A stretch of 64,000 nucleotides of DNA from Osedax fenrisi (lineage: Eukaryota > Annelida > Polychaeta > Sabellida > Siboglinidae). Position 1 is the stretch's first letter; each line of letters starts with the position of its first letter. Where the stretch lies: assembly GCA_964019155.1 (NCBI GenBank), contig OZ025240.1:39384715-39448714 (forward strand), given 5' to 3'. The notes below the pieces were generated by a model. It saw only the letters and a list, made by a program, of their open reading frames with translations, was not told the origin of the DNA and made no database searches. This document shows, in pieces, positions 33,861 through 45,210 of the stretch. The position numbers and the translations under genes are program-made.

Positions 33861-34371
33861 ATTATATATAGTTTAATTATTTTCGTTATATTATGTTTTG
33901 ATCAACAAACACATTTTATTATCAATTTAATATTTTTAATATTAACTATACATTTCATTATAAAATATAAATAATAATTAACAACCTAAATCAATAATAA
34001 AAATGAAATATATGTTATTTATTATAATATGTGTTATGATATTGTATATTTAATATAATATTAATATTAATATACATTTTGGTAATTATTACACTTTTGA
34101 TAATTATCTATATATATATATATATATTATATATATATATATATATATAATTATTATAATAATATATAATATATAAATAAATAATTAAATATAATATTAA
34201 ATTACAATTATTACTCTTAGAAATTACTCGATTATCATTAGAATATGTTACGTATACATGAGATCGATACAGTTTTAGATTTTATGTTTATTTAATTTCA
34301 AGTAGGATCAATAGATTATAATACTATAAGCCTCGTTTTATAAATATCATAATACATTTAATATTAAATAC
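33861..34371. other. AT-rich sequence, no feature seen
   Basis: Low complexity with TA runs near 34110-34150. Confidence 0.5.
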
Positions 34372-34450
34372 ATGTCTTATGGCTTAGTGGTACAATACAT
34401 GTTTTCCATGCAGGAGCTCCTAGGTTATAGGTTCGAATCTAGCTTGTGCT
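34372..34450 (+). repeat. tRNA-like pseudogene or SINE head
   Basis: Box A-like TGGCTTAGTGGT and box B-like GGTTCGAATCT are separated by about 45 bp with tRNA-like spacing. The T-arm and anticodon stems do not pair well, so it is not a functional tRNA gene. Downstream is AT-rich without a recognised SINE body. Confidence 0.55.
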
Positions 34451-34590
34451 ATTTTTATTAAAATTTTACATAATATATCTTGTATTACTTATCATAATTT
34501 AATAGGTCAATTCATTTATTATAATTAAGTTAACATAAACTGTTTAACTGTTAATAGTAATATAACTTATATATAATAAAGACTAAACAT

Positions 34591-34624
<34 letters not shown>

Positions 34625-35189
34625 TCCTGTATAATATTAAATGTATTATATTTTTTCAATTATGTATATTTATTATTTCATTTTTAATTTAAAATCCTTT
34701 AATTATTTAATACAAATAAATATTTTATAATAGTTATAATAACTTCTATAATGTTTAATATACATAAACAATGTATATTATCAATCAATATATATAATCA
34801 TAAAATACACAACTATTTAGGTAAATATAATTAAACATAGATAAACTATATTATACTCATTAATACCAAGAACCTTGTCAATATATTTAATTAACCACTA
34901 AATTAAACAATAAAATTATAAAAGTTTGTAATTTAAACAATAATTATTTGTTATATACATACATTTTCAAAAGAAAATCCATCCTATTCATATTTGTAGT
35001 ATTGTGTATAAATATACTATCAATGATATAATAAAGTATTATATATAAATATTTAGTTTATATAGATTTACTAATAAAATATGTTATTTAACCCAAAATA
35101 TATCTATATATATATATATATATATTAATATAGCACATTAATTCTGTAAATAGTTTTACTAATAATATATTAAATAATATAAATATAAA
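34451..35189. other. AT-rich sequence with CA/TA tract
   Basis: (CA)n(TA)n tract at 34592-34623 and TA tract at 35098-35125; nothing else recognised. Confidence 0.5.
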
Positions 35190-35340
35190 TTTTTATTTTA
35201 TTTTGGCGGATCTTCCATCAGATCCAGGAACTTATATTAAGTTGAAATCATTAAATATATCTAATTCCCTTCGAAGTTGATCATTAAATATATCTAATTC
35301 CCTTCCATGTTAAATAATCCATATTTTGAAGAGAACCAAT
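35190..35340 (-). mobile_element. SINE 3' end fragment, internally duplicated
   Basis: Diverged copy of the SINE 3' body (GGCGGATCTTCCATCAGATC, CAGGAACTTA, CCCTTCGAAG). The segment TCATTAAATATATCTAATTC occurs twice in tandem (about 35246 and 35281). Confidence 0.6.
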
Positions 35341-35652
35341 AATCTTGTATATACTATTATATATATATATATATATATATTATTTCCCATTTATGTTGTT
35401 ATTATGAATTAATAAATTTGTCCACTAATTTTGAAATATTAAACACAATTATTTTTCTACATTTATTTACTAGAAATGCATAATTAGGAATAGCTATATT
35501 TAATACATAATATATAGGCACATAATCAAAAACCGAGCAACGCCGGGATATTCATAACCCATATTTATATAAATAATAATTGTATAATTAATCTGAATTA
35601 AAATGTATATGATATAATTTATTTATTTCAAGTAAAATTAATTATAAAGTCA

Positions 35653-35772
35653 TGAATTATGCATTGACATAGATAAATTTGACATAGAGATGTACATACA
35701 TAAATAATAATTATTATTTATTTACATAAATCGCATATGTCAAAGTTATCTATGTCGATGCATAATTCATGA
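35653..35772. repeat. Inverted duplication of a PHD-finger-coding segment
   Basis: GTCATGAATTATGCATTGAC... (35653) and its complement ...CGATGCATAATTCATGAC (ending 35772) form arms of about 38 bp with few mismatches. The right arm encodes the CHELCIDID end of the PHD finger in the transposase relic. Confidence 0.85.
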
Positions 35773-36034
35773 CACCATTCCAAACATTTATTACACTGTA
35801 CAGATGAATCTACGGAATCATCAATGCATTCTACACATATTACGCATTTATAAATAATATCATGTTCAGGTTACGTTTGTTTTTCCTCATAGTATTCACC
35901 ATTTTCTTTTTAATAATTTTTCCTTTTTTCGTCTTTGATTCAAGGAATCTTTTATACGGCGACCCTGTTATAATAGCAGTGAATCCTTTTCGTCTCCCTT
36001 TATAACAATATATGTATATTATTAGTAAATACAT
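35733..36034 (-). pseudogene. Pogo-type transposase C-terminus with PHD finger, relic
   Basis: Reading leftward: GRRKGFTAIITGSPYKRFLE, then a lysine-rich stretch (KKGKIIKKK), then a finger CVICVECIDDSVDSSVQCNK followed by CLEWCHELC. The order (TAIITGSPY..., basic linker, C..C/C..C....H..C finger) is the C-terminal tail seen in some pogo/Jerky-type DDE transposases of invertebrates. The catalytic domain is absent, and the sequence to the right is a tandem repeat. Assignment is by recognised pattern. Confidence 0.6.
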
Positions 36035-36200
36035 ATTGTATAAAATAATAAATACATATTATAAAAGTATTATAACCATACAATTATTAAATTTAGATTT
36101 ATTATAATTTATGTATTGCTATTGATTTATTAATGGACACTAAATCTAATTAATTATTTATTAATTATATTAATGAAGTATTATATAAATTGTATATAAT

Positions 36201-37282
36201 TAATGAATTGATTTTTTAACATATGAGTAATTATGTATATATTTTTATACATTATCTTAAAAATAATATTTTATATACTATTAACCTGGCACTAGAGACG
36301 CCGAGTTTAGAGTCTCCTGCATAGATGCACTAGTTCCTATAATATTTAATAGGCATATTAATATATGTTATATTATATATAAAATTATAAAATTTAAATG
36401 TAATATTATTAATATATTGATATACATTTATTGATATTTAATCTTAATATAATAAATTGTTTTAAATGTAATATAATTAATGAATTAATATTATACACTT
36501 TAAAATAAATCCATAAATATGATTAATGTAATATAATTTTTTATAATGTTATTTGTAATATTACTATAGTAATAATTAATGAATTGATTTTTTAACATAT
36601 GAGTAATTATGCATATATTTTTATACATTATCTTAAAAATAATATTTTATATACTATTAACCTGGCACTAGAGACGCCGAGTTTAGAGTCTCCTGCATAG
36701 ATGCACTAGTTCCTATAATATTTAATAGGCATATTAATATATGTTATATTATATATAAAATTATTAAATTTAAATGTAATATTATTAATATATTGATATA
36801 CATTTATTGATATTTAATCTTAATATAATAAATTGTTTTAAATGTAATATAATTAATGAATTAATATTATACACTTTAAAATAAATCCATAAATATGATT
36901 AATGTAATATCATTTTTTATAATGTTATTTGTAATATTACTATAGTAATAATTAATGAATTGATTTTTTAACATATGAGTAATTATGTATATATTTTTAT
37001 ACATTATCTTAAAAATAATATTTTATATACTATTAACCTGACACTAGAGACGCCGAGTTTAGATTCTCCTGCATAGATGCACTAGTTCCTATAATATTTA
37101 ATAGGCATATTAATATATGTTATATTATATATAAAATTATTAAATTTAAATGTAATATTATTAATATATTGATATACATTTATTGATATTTAATCTTAAT
37201 ATAATAAATTGTTTTAAATATAATATAATTAATGAATTAATATTATACACTTTAAAATAAATCCATAAATATGATTAATGTA

Positions 37283-37284
<2 letters not shown>
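36201..37284 (+). repeat. 376-bp tandem repeat, 2.9 copies
   Basis: Units start at 36201, 36577 and 36953 (TAATGAATTGATTTTTTAAC) and are nearly identical; the third ends at a TA tract (37285-37310). Each unit has one less AT-rich core, CCTGGCACTAGAGACGCCGA followed by GTTTAGAGTCTCC, at 36285, 36661 and 37037. Confidence 0.95.
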
Positions 37285-37310
<26 letters not shown>

Positions 37311-37313
<3 letters not shown>

Positions 37314-37839
37314 CCATAATGTAGTATTATATTAATAAATATCCTAAGGATAAATATGTCTACCTATATTAATAAATTTCATTTATAAAAAAAAATGAAC
37401 CTATATAATTTAATTATATTAAATCTATAAATATGTTTACAGATATTAATGAATTACGTTTATTATAAAAAATTAAAATTAAATAAATAATTGGTATTAA
37501 ATATATAAATGATATAAATTACAATTATTAAAAATAAATTAAAATTTATTTATAATAAAATGTAATTATAATTTTTATTTAAATACTTTTTAACAATTTT
37601 TACTGATACCTTATAAAAACTATTTTAGTAATAGGTATTTATTAATAATACCTATTTATTAAAAATCTTTAAAATTGTCCACATTAAATAAGTTTTAAAA
37701 TAAATTACATAATGTTACAATATTTAATGGAATATATGTTATTTTAATATGATATCATTTTAATATTATATCAAAGATTTTCCGAAGGAAAATCTTTGAT
37801 TATATACTTAAAATATATAAAAATCTCTCATTCTAGAGG
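37311..37839. other. AT-rich sequence with a TIR-TIR palindrome
   Basis: 37766-37794 reads TCAAAGATTTTCC-GAA-GGAAAATCTTTGA, a perfect palindrome. Its arm equals the terminal sequence of the MITE family at 17643-18096. Otherwise featureless. Confidence 0.6.
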
Positions 37840-38879
37840 CCGGTGTCGTATTTAAAAAATACCCCTATTTAAAAAATACCCTTTTTAAATAATAAGGACA
37901 TAAAAGTCCTTAATATATTTATTAAATATTAATAATATTAAATTTGAAATTAATTAAGGACGACATGTCCTTAATATATTTTGTAAACGTAATTTGAAAT
38001 AAAATTAGATTAATATATATCTAATATATTTATATTTTAAAATGGTAACATTTTATAATTATATTATTGATATATTAATCTAATTAATTTATACGGATTA
38101 GTTATATTTATATACAAAAATACATAACTTAATATGTACATATTCAAAATAATATATACAAAATAATATTCATATCATATCATTATTATATGATGTGTTA
38201 AACATAGGCTGAGATAGTGAATATTTTATGTAGTATACACGAATTAGGCTGCTTAATAATAGTACGTTTAGACTTGTTCCCATATGTAAATAGCGTAGTG
38301 GTTGATTGACGGCGAGTCTTATTATTATAGTGTTTATTTAATAAATAAATCTGTATACATGTCAAATCTAATTCATATACTATATGATATAGTAATTAAC
38401 TTTAATTGTAGATATGAATGATAATTTTTTTAAATAAGCTAATACAATATGCGCTGCAGTTAAGTACATCACGCATATTCAAATTTGACAAAATATACAT
38501 ATAAAAGTTTCCCAAAAGATATAAAAATGTAGTTATATCTTATTATAAATAATATATTTTATAAGGCAATAATAAATAATATATCTCATTATTTTATTAT
38601 TTAAATTTGAGCTGAAAACGTAACAGAAATGTGTATTTTGCATGAAAATTATTAATTTTTAAAATGAATTAAATTATATATCTTATTTTAATTATATGGT
38701 ATAACAACTATTGTATAATTTATAATATAATAGAGTAATACAAAATATTTCTAACTATATAATATAATAAATAATTATAATATTAATATCATTTTAATTA
38801 AAATTTAGCCAAACTATTATTATTAAAAGTATTATTAATATTACATGGGTCTACACATGATGATTATATGATTAGTAAT

Positions 38880-38936
<57 letters not shown>

Positions 38937-38937
38937 T
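38880..38937. repeat. TA microsatellite
   Basis: (TA)n run inside the TIR element. Confidence 0.9.
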
Positions 38938-39162
38938 AATTTTGTTATAGACTACTGCATTCTTTATTATACTATAATAAAAGTATATAATAATTTATGA
39001 CTACAATAAAGAAACATCATATGTGTACAGGAGTAAACTTTGGGTACCTAATATATGGAGAGCTGCTTTTGATAATAAAATAAAAAGAATAGGATGCTAT
39101 TTTCTATATAAACATGAGAATGTGCAGACTTTGCAAATCACTTTGACTATCAAGAATATATT

Positions 39163-39196
<34 letters not shown>

Positions 39197-39200
<4 letters not shown>

Positions 39201-39436
39201 ATTTGGTGGAGTCCATTTATCCCATCCAGGAACTTAGATGATGTTTCCACTTATAACCATATGGCTATCAAATTTCCCTTCGAATATGATCTCGTGTTAA
39301 GGCATCCATGGTTTTAACGAAAGCTGATCATTTATTTATATACAATTATATAAGATCACTTCTAATTATTATATGGATACATTTTAATGGTTAGAATCCA
39401 TGTCCTACTGCTTAGCCAACTGAGCCACACAGCATT
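39197..39436 (-). mobile_element. tRNA-derived SINE, most complete copy
   Basis: Minus-strand 5' head (39436 down to 39390) has box A TGGCTCAGTTGG and a box B-like GGATTCTAACC. The body includes AGTGATCTTATATAATTG, TGATCAGCTTTCGTTAAAAC, ATCATATTCGAAGGGAAATT and the 3' end ATCATCTAAGTTCCTGGATG then GGACTCCACC. The same blocks occur in the copies at 16080, 25421, 35190 and 54850, so this is a genome-wide family of about 240 bp transcribed by Pol III. Confidence 0.8.
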
Positions 39437-39449
39437 TTTATGTATATGT

Positions 39450-39965
39450 ATATATTCCTCCCTTACCTCCTCCTTCTCCTCCTCCCCTCCTCATACTCAT
39501 ACTCCTCCTTCTCTTCCTCTTATTATTTCCCTACCCCCATCCTCCTTCTCCTCCCTCTCCCCTCCCCTCTCTCACTCACTATCTCTCCCCCTCTCTCACT
39601 CACTCACTCCCCCTCTCTCACTCACTCTCCCTCCCCCTCCCCTCTCTCACTCACTCTCTCCCTCTCCATCTCTCCCTATCCCCCTCTCTCACTCACTCCC
39701 TCTCCCCCTCCCACTCTCTCACTCCCTCTCCGCCCTCCCCTCTCTCACTCACTCTCCCTCTCCCCCTCTCTCACGCCCTCCCCCTCCCCCTCTCTCACTC
39801 ACTCACTCTCTCTCCCTCTCTCACTCACTCCCTCTCCCTCACCCTCTCCCCCTCTCTCACTCTCTCACTCACTCTCTCCCTCTCTCACTCCCTCTCCCTC
39901 ACTCACTCCCTCTCCCTCTCCCTCTCCATATCCCTCTCCCTCTCTCACTCACTCTCCCTCTCCCA
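39450..39965 (+). repeat. Long CT-rich tract (CTCACTCACTCTCCCTC type)
   Basis: About 515 bp of nearly pure pyrimidine on the plus strand, made of CTCTCACTCACT and CTCCCTCTCCCC variants. It abuts the SINE head. The two long open frames across it (Ser/Pro/Leu/His) are repeat translations. Mirror-like pyrimidine runs of this length can form triplex DNA. Confidence 0.95.
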
Positions 39966-41133
39966 ATACATTAGATACAATGTTTATTCATAGTGTAATT
40001 AGTATATAAAATTGATTTATATTAATTTTGTACGATTACTATCTAATTATAATTTTGTTTTTAAATATTGTGATATTTGTAATGTTAATTAGTTTATTAT
40101 TTTATTTCAAATTAATTATCTTTTACTTACAGAAAACATTTAATTTAAAAGAAAAACTAATGATAAATGAACTAATTGGTTTCTTTTCTCTTAAGATTAA
40201 AAAATAGAAAGTATACTTTATACTTTATAAAATATATTTAAAAATATGTCATCAATAAAATTATATGTATATCAAATAATTTATTTATTATTTCATCAAT
40301 GCATATATTATGCAATACTAGTATATATAATTATTCAATATATAATAATAATGTTAACAACAATATAATTAATATGTATACAGATATCTATTAACATTTA
40401 TATATCACTTATAATTTAATATATTTCTATAATAAAATCTAAAAAAAAACATATTTTTACCTTTTTTATTATTATTAAATGATAAATTACATATTGATTA
40501 ATATTAATATAGTTTATTTTTTTAATATTATTAATGTAATTCATGGATAATAATAAATTAACTTTAAAATAACAGTTATATGTTGAGTTTATATGTAACT
40601 ATTAGTTTATTACTTTGAATACAGTATTATATTTATCTTTAAATACAATATTTATATGATGATTAAAGGTATGATTTAACACTTTTATATATAATATATT
40701 TATATCCTATTATATAGTGATTATTAATATAAGTATAATATTTATTTAATGTATAATTACAATAAATAAAATATAGTATAATGCAAGTATTTGAAGTTTA
40801 TAAAATCATTATTTATGCATATTTCAGATAAATTCTGCAACACTATTATCATGTTTGTTTATATTTTGCGTATCTAGGTCAAATAAATACCGTATGCAGG
40901 CTAGATAGGAAGCTGTACCGCTTGGATATATATAACTTATTTTAAAATCGTTATAAATATTTAAAATTTCATAGATAACAATTTGATAATAATATTCGAT
41001 TACATATTTGTAAATATGATTGATTTTAAAAATTAATACAATAGAGAATTGTGTGTTTTATATTAATTTCATATTGATTCTGAAAACTTTTGATACTTGT
41101 ACTTAAATTAATTTACAAAGATAATAGAATATC
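39966..41133. other. AT-rich interior of TIR element
   Basis: No coding sequence recognised. A short GC-richer patch lies at 40888-40930. Confidence 0.5.
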
Positions 41134-41420
41134 TAAGGGGTATTTTTTAAATAGGGGTATTTTTTAAATACGACACCGGTTCATTTATATCATTGAGTGT
41201 TTCATCTATATATATAATATATTTTAATAATTTACATTGAAATGTAATATGATTTATTTATAATATAATTTAATTCACAATTTAATGATTATATTTAGTT
41301 TAGTTATTACATTAAATTATAAATAATAATTTATAATTTGTTAGTTAAACATTAATCCTAAATATAGAATATATTATAAAATAGTAACATGGTAATTACC
41401 TAGTACAATATGTATTTCAC

Positions 41421-41473
41421 CGTCCACCCTTTTCAATGATATCCGAGGAGCTTAAACCCTCTTGCTCTGGAAC
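41421..41473 (-). CDS. Weak candidate internal exon
   Basis: On the minus strand, TTATAG precedes and GTGAAA follows a 53-bp open stretch encoding VPEQEGLSSSDIIEKGG. It is a GC-richer patch just outside the 3.3-kb TIR element. No family recognised and no phase-compatible neighbour outside transposons was found, so this may be chance. Confidence 0.2.
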
Positions 41474-41497
41474 CTATAATTAATTTGTATTATGAGT

Positions 41498-41999
<502 letters not shown>

Positions 42000-42771
42000 A
42001 TTTAGTTATAACTTAATACACCAACTAATTTATAATTAATATCTAGGTTTAATAGGGATACGATGGGGTGTAGTATCCTTATCTAGATTAGTGGCTGGTA
42101 GTTATATCAGTAGGACCATTTAAGACCTCACACACATATATTTTATTAAGTGATCCTCTTTTATTTATATATTTTATTTTATTTATACATTTTATTTTAT
42201 TTATATATTTTATATGATTAATCTCTTATTACTATTAATATTACTTAAATATATTTTATGTATATAAACGAATTTAGCAGATAATTTATTTTATATATAT
42301 CTGTTTAATGTTCGTATATATTTACCTATATAGTATTGATATGTGTTATTTTATATATATATATATATATACATATATTTATATATATAGATATGTCTTA
42401 GTCATTTTACTTTTTAATCATGTTGTGTTATGTAACCTTATTTCTTGTGTGTGATATTTATATCATTGATTTTATTTTCTCATTGTATGGTATAATTGTT
42501 CTCGCCCATATACCTAGATTTATTTCTTTTGTCTAACTTATATATTTAATACAATGTAAATTCGACTCCATTGCAATATTATCTAAATATAATTATACTT
42601 TACAAAACGCCAATATATCACATTCATTTTATTTTTATATTATATTATAAGCCTATATATATTTTAGTCACGTTTCTACATTTTTATCTTATCTACCATA
42701 TTTCTTGTTATCATTTGTTTTTATTATATCATCGATTTCTTATAACTAATTTTAATACTCGTAGTTTAACA

Positions 42772-45210
42772 ATGCAGTCAACACACCCCTCGGTTGAGAT
42801 TGAAATGAAAGAAGATGGAACTGCATTTCTGACCTTACTTCACCCAGTGGTCCCTATGAGCTGCTATGACAATGAATGTTCCTTTACAAGTAATAATTGT
42901 ATTGGTACTAGAATTGCTACTAGTTTTGAGTCACACATTTTTCGTAAGCATAATCTGAGAACATCGAGACGCTGGAAATGTTCGTCTTGTAATGAACTTA
43001 TGCGCGGTGCTACAAAAAGGAGGCATATATGTAACCACACAAGTCAGGTTTTGAATTTATCAAACACCAGCAGCATTAGCATTCCTATATTTACCCCTAC
43101 ACCAATAGACTTAGATTATAGCAACGAATCGGATACATCAAATAGCTCATTACACGCTACATTACCAACACATGCTATTGATACAGAACAACAGGAAACG
43201 CAAAGGTCGACACACTCAAGTCAACATACTAACACCAGTCCATCAGAAATTATACTTAATAACTGGAAAGACAAATTATTTAACTGCTCTGATAAAGAGG
43301 AACTGAACTCAATAATAGTATCACTAAGCAAAATTATACTAACTGAAGGAAATAAACTCCTCATACCGGAACAGGTGTTAAACGATAATCAGATAAATAG
43401 TTCAAATACGCAAAAGAAAAGCACGTGTCGTAATCAATCTAGACAGCAACAAAAATGTCGAAGGTATAAAAGAATTTCGGCTAGGGATGCGGAACGCATC
43501 CAGTCACTATATCGGAGATTTCCTAGAAAAGCAGTTAGAAAGATATTAGGCCATAAAAACGAGGAATATACTGGGTCGATAAATGACTTAAAAGAATTTA
43601 CAAATCCTCAAGATTATTCTTCCAGCTCTCAGCCATATACACATATCCATTGGAATACGCTTGATACTGATGAAATTAATATGTTATCCGCTCCTCCTAC
43701 AAAATCGGAAATAATGAAAAAGCTTAAGAAGGCTAAAAATACCTCTCCAGGAAAAGACAACATTGAGTATTTACACCTTAAACTACTGGACAAAAAAGCA
43801 CTATTACTTGAAACAATATTCAAAGCTGTGCACAGAATTGGAATACCTGCGTGTTGGAAAATCAGCAAGACTATTCTTATACATAAGAAATGTAGCACTG
43901 ACTTACCTTCTAATTTCCGTCCCATCAGCCTACTTCCTACTATGTATAAGATATACTCTGGGATACTATCCAACCGAATAATTAAGGTCGCTGTGTCAAA
44001 TGAATGGATATCCTCTCAACAAAAAGGCTTTTTACCCGGATTGAAGGGGATACAAGAACATACTTTCCTACTCGAATCAGCCATTACAGAAGCGAAGAAA
44101 AGGCACGATGATCTACACATTGTATGGCTTGATTTGGCTAACGCATTTGGTTCGTTACCACACTCGACATTAAATAAGTTATTTGAATCACTTCCTTTGC
44201 CTGCTCATACCTCGGCCATATTGAAAGACATGTATACTAATACAATATGTGAATATAAAGATTTTATGGTCCAACCAACTTCCGGAGTAAGACAGGGCGA
44301 TTGTTTATCACCAATTATTTTTAATCTTGCTTCTGAACCTATCATAAGAAAAGCAATTGAAATAGCCGGTTATGACCTATTCGGATCTAAAGCTAAACTT
44401 ACAGCTTACGCAGATGATTTAGCAATAATCACTGGATCTCATGAGGAAATGATGTCGACACTAGATGGAATACTCGAAGTTTCTAGTAGTATCGGCCTCA
44501 AGTTCAATCCTAGAAAATGCACTAGCATTTCTTTCAACAAGGGGGTTATTGAGGATCGACAGTTTATGTTGGGTCAAGAATTTATTAAAACTCTTCATAT
44601 TGGCGAATTTGAAAGATTCTTGGGTATACAAATTGGATCTAAGTTCTTGTTTAATGTTACTACTGATATACCTGCTCAACTTAATCAACTTTCAGACTCT
44701 GGACTAACTCCATGGCAAAAAATAGAAGTTTTAAGAAGTCACTTAAACCCCTCTCTATCCCATGAGCTCTCATCTGGACGAGTCTTGAAGGAAAGTATCT
44801 ACGATCTGGATAAATCTATAAAGCAGTTCCTAAGATACAATACTAATACTCCTGACAATGTTGCTACTCCATTATTCTATGCTGACAGACATATTGGCGG
44901 CCTGGGGATTGGTAAAATCAGCCAAGAAGTAGATATTTGGACAATCTCTAAAGCAACGCAATTACTATCTTCTAGGGATAATATGATATCCTCAATTGCT
45001 AATCGCCAACTATCAAATACCCTCAATTGTGCTATCGGACATGATCATGAAATACCACTCACTGAATTTCTATCCGGTAGCCAAACGCATGGGTTATATG
45101 GTTATAGATTTTATAGCAAAGGTGCTAATCTTTGGACGCGCACTCGATATGCACTCGATATGCAGCAACACACCTTGGAGCTCGCATTGATATATCCGAT
45201 GGGAACATAA
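42772..45210 (+). CDS. R2-superclade ORF: zinc fingers and reverse transcriptase (frame-broken)
   Basis: The frame is open from 42571, but the likely start is the ATG at 42772, just before the conserved fingers; the upstream part is hydrophobic noise. From that ATG: C2H2 finger 1 C31/C36/H55/H60, finger 2 C70/C73/H85/H89 (target-DNA binding), then a basic region. The RT follows: PGKDNIEYLHL, FRPISLLPT, QQKGFLPGLKGIQEH, WLDLANAFGSLPH, GVRQGDCLSPIIFN, and YADD at 546-549 (44407-44418). WLDLxNAFGS is typical of this clade. The protein runs into out-of-frame codons after 45150 and stops at 45210. Confidence 0.88.
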   Translation: MQSTHPSVEIEMKEDGTAFLTLLHPVVPMSCYDNECSFTSNNCIGTRIATSFESHIFRKHNLRTSRRWKCSSCNELMRGATKRRHICNHTSQVLNLSNTSSISIPIFTPTPIDLDYSNESDTSNSSLHATLPTHAIDTEQQETQRSTHSSQHTNTSPSEIILNNWKDKLFNCSDKEELNSIIVSLSKIILTEGNKLLIPEQVLNDNQINSSNTQKKSTCRNQSRQQQKCRRYKRISARDAERIQSLYRRFPRKAVRKILGHKNEEYTGSINDLKEFTNPQDYSSSSQPYTHIHWNTLDTDEINMLSAPPTKSEIMKKLKKAKNTSPGKDNIEYLHLKLLDKKALLLETIFKAVHRIGIPACWKISKTILIHKKCSTDLPSNFRPISLLPTMYKIYSGILSNRIIKVAVSNEWISSQQKGFLPGLKGIQEHTFLLESAITEAKKRHDDLHIVWLDLANAFGSLPHSTLNKLFESLPLPAHTSAILKDMYTNTICEYKDFMVQPTSGVRQGDCLSPIIFNLASEPIIRKAIEIAGYDLFGSKAKLTAYADDLAIITGSHEEMMSTLDGILEVSSSIGLKFNPRKCTSISFNKGVIEDRQFMLGQEFIKTLHIGEFERFLGIQIGSKFLFNVTTDIPAQLNQLSDSGLTPWQKIEVLRSHLNPSLSHELSSGRVLKESIYDLDKSIKQFLRYNTNTPDNVATPLFYADRHIGGLGIGKISQEVDIWTISKATQLLSSRDNMISSIANRQLSNTLNCAIGHDHEIPLTEFLSGSQTHGLYGYRFYSKGANLWTRTRYALDMQQHTLELALIYPMGT

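Larger units (their letters stand above)
37840..41179. mobile_element. 3.3-kb TIR element with duplicated ATTTAAAAAATACCC phrase
   Basis: Left end CCGGTGTCGTATTTAAAAAA..., right end reversed CCGGTGTCGTATTTAAAAAA..., matching over about 45 bp nearly without mismatch. Each TIR contains the unit ATTTAAAAAATACCC twice. The interior has no transposase; it contains a SINE and a long pyrimidine tract. No clear target duplication at the borders. Confidence 0.85.

Noticed and set aside
34372..34450. Functional tRNA gene
   Set aside because: Box A and B are recognisable but the T and anticodon stems do not pair; treated as pseudo-tRNA/SINE head.
36201..37284. CRISPR-like array
   Set aside because: The units are 376 bp, repeated in full with no unique spacers, and the genome is eukaryotic.
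39387..40009. Two overlapping 189-195 codon frames rich in Ser/Pro/Leu/His
   Set aside because: They translate a CT microsatellite; both frames and their length follow from the repeat having no stop codons.
40890..40919. A 30-bp minus-strand micro-exon (AAG acceptor, GTATTT donor) phase-compatible with the 41421-41473 candidate
   Set aside because: It lies inside the 3.3-kb TIR element while its partner lies outside, so a shared transcript unit is implausible.
42000..42130. Possible HDV-like self-cleaving ribozyme in the 5' leader of the R2-like element
   Set aside because: R2 elements can carry one, but I could not fold this less AT-rich stretch into the double-pseudoknot pattern by eye; a covariance-model search would decide.
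43629..43973. Antisense frames inside the R2-like ORF (also 44461-44707 and 45125-45403)
   Set aside because: Shadows of the coding strand with no domain of their own.
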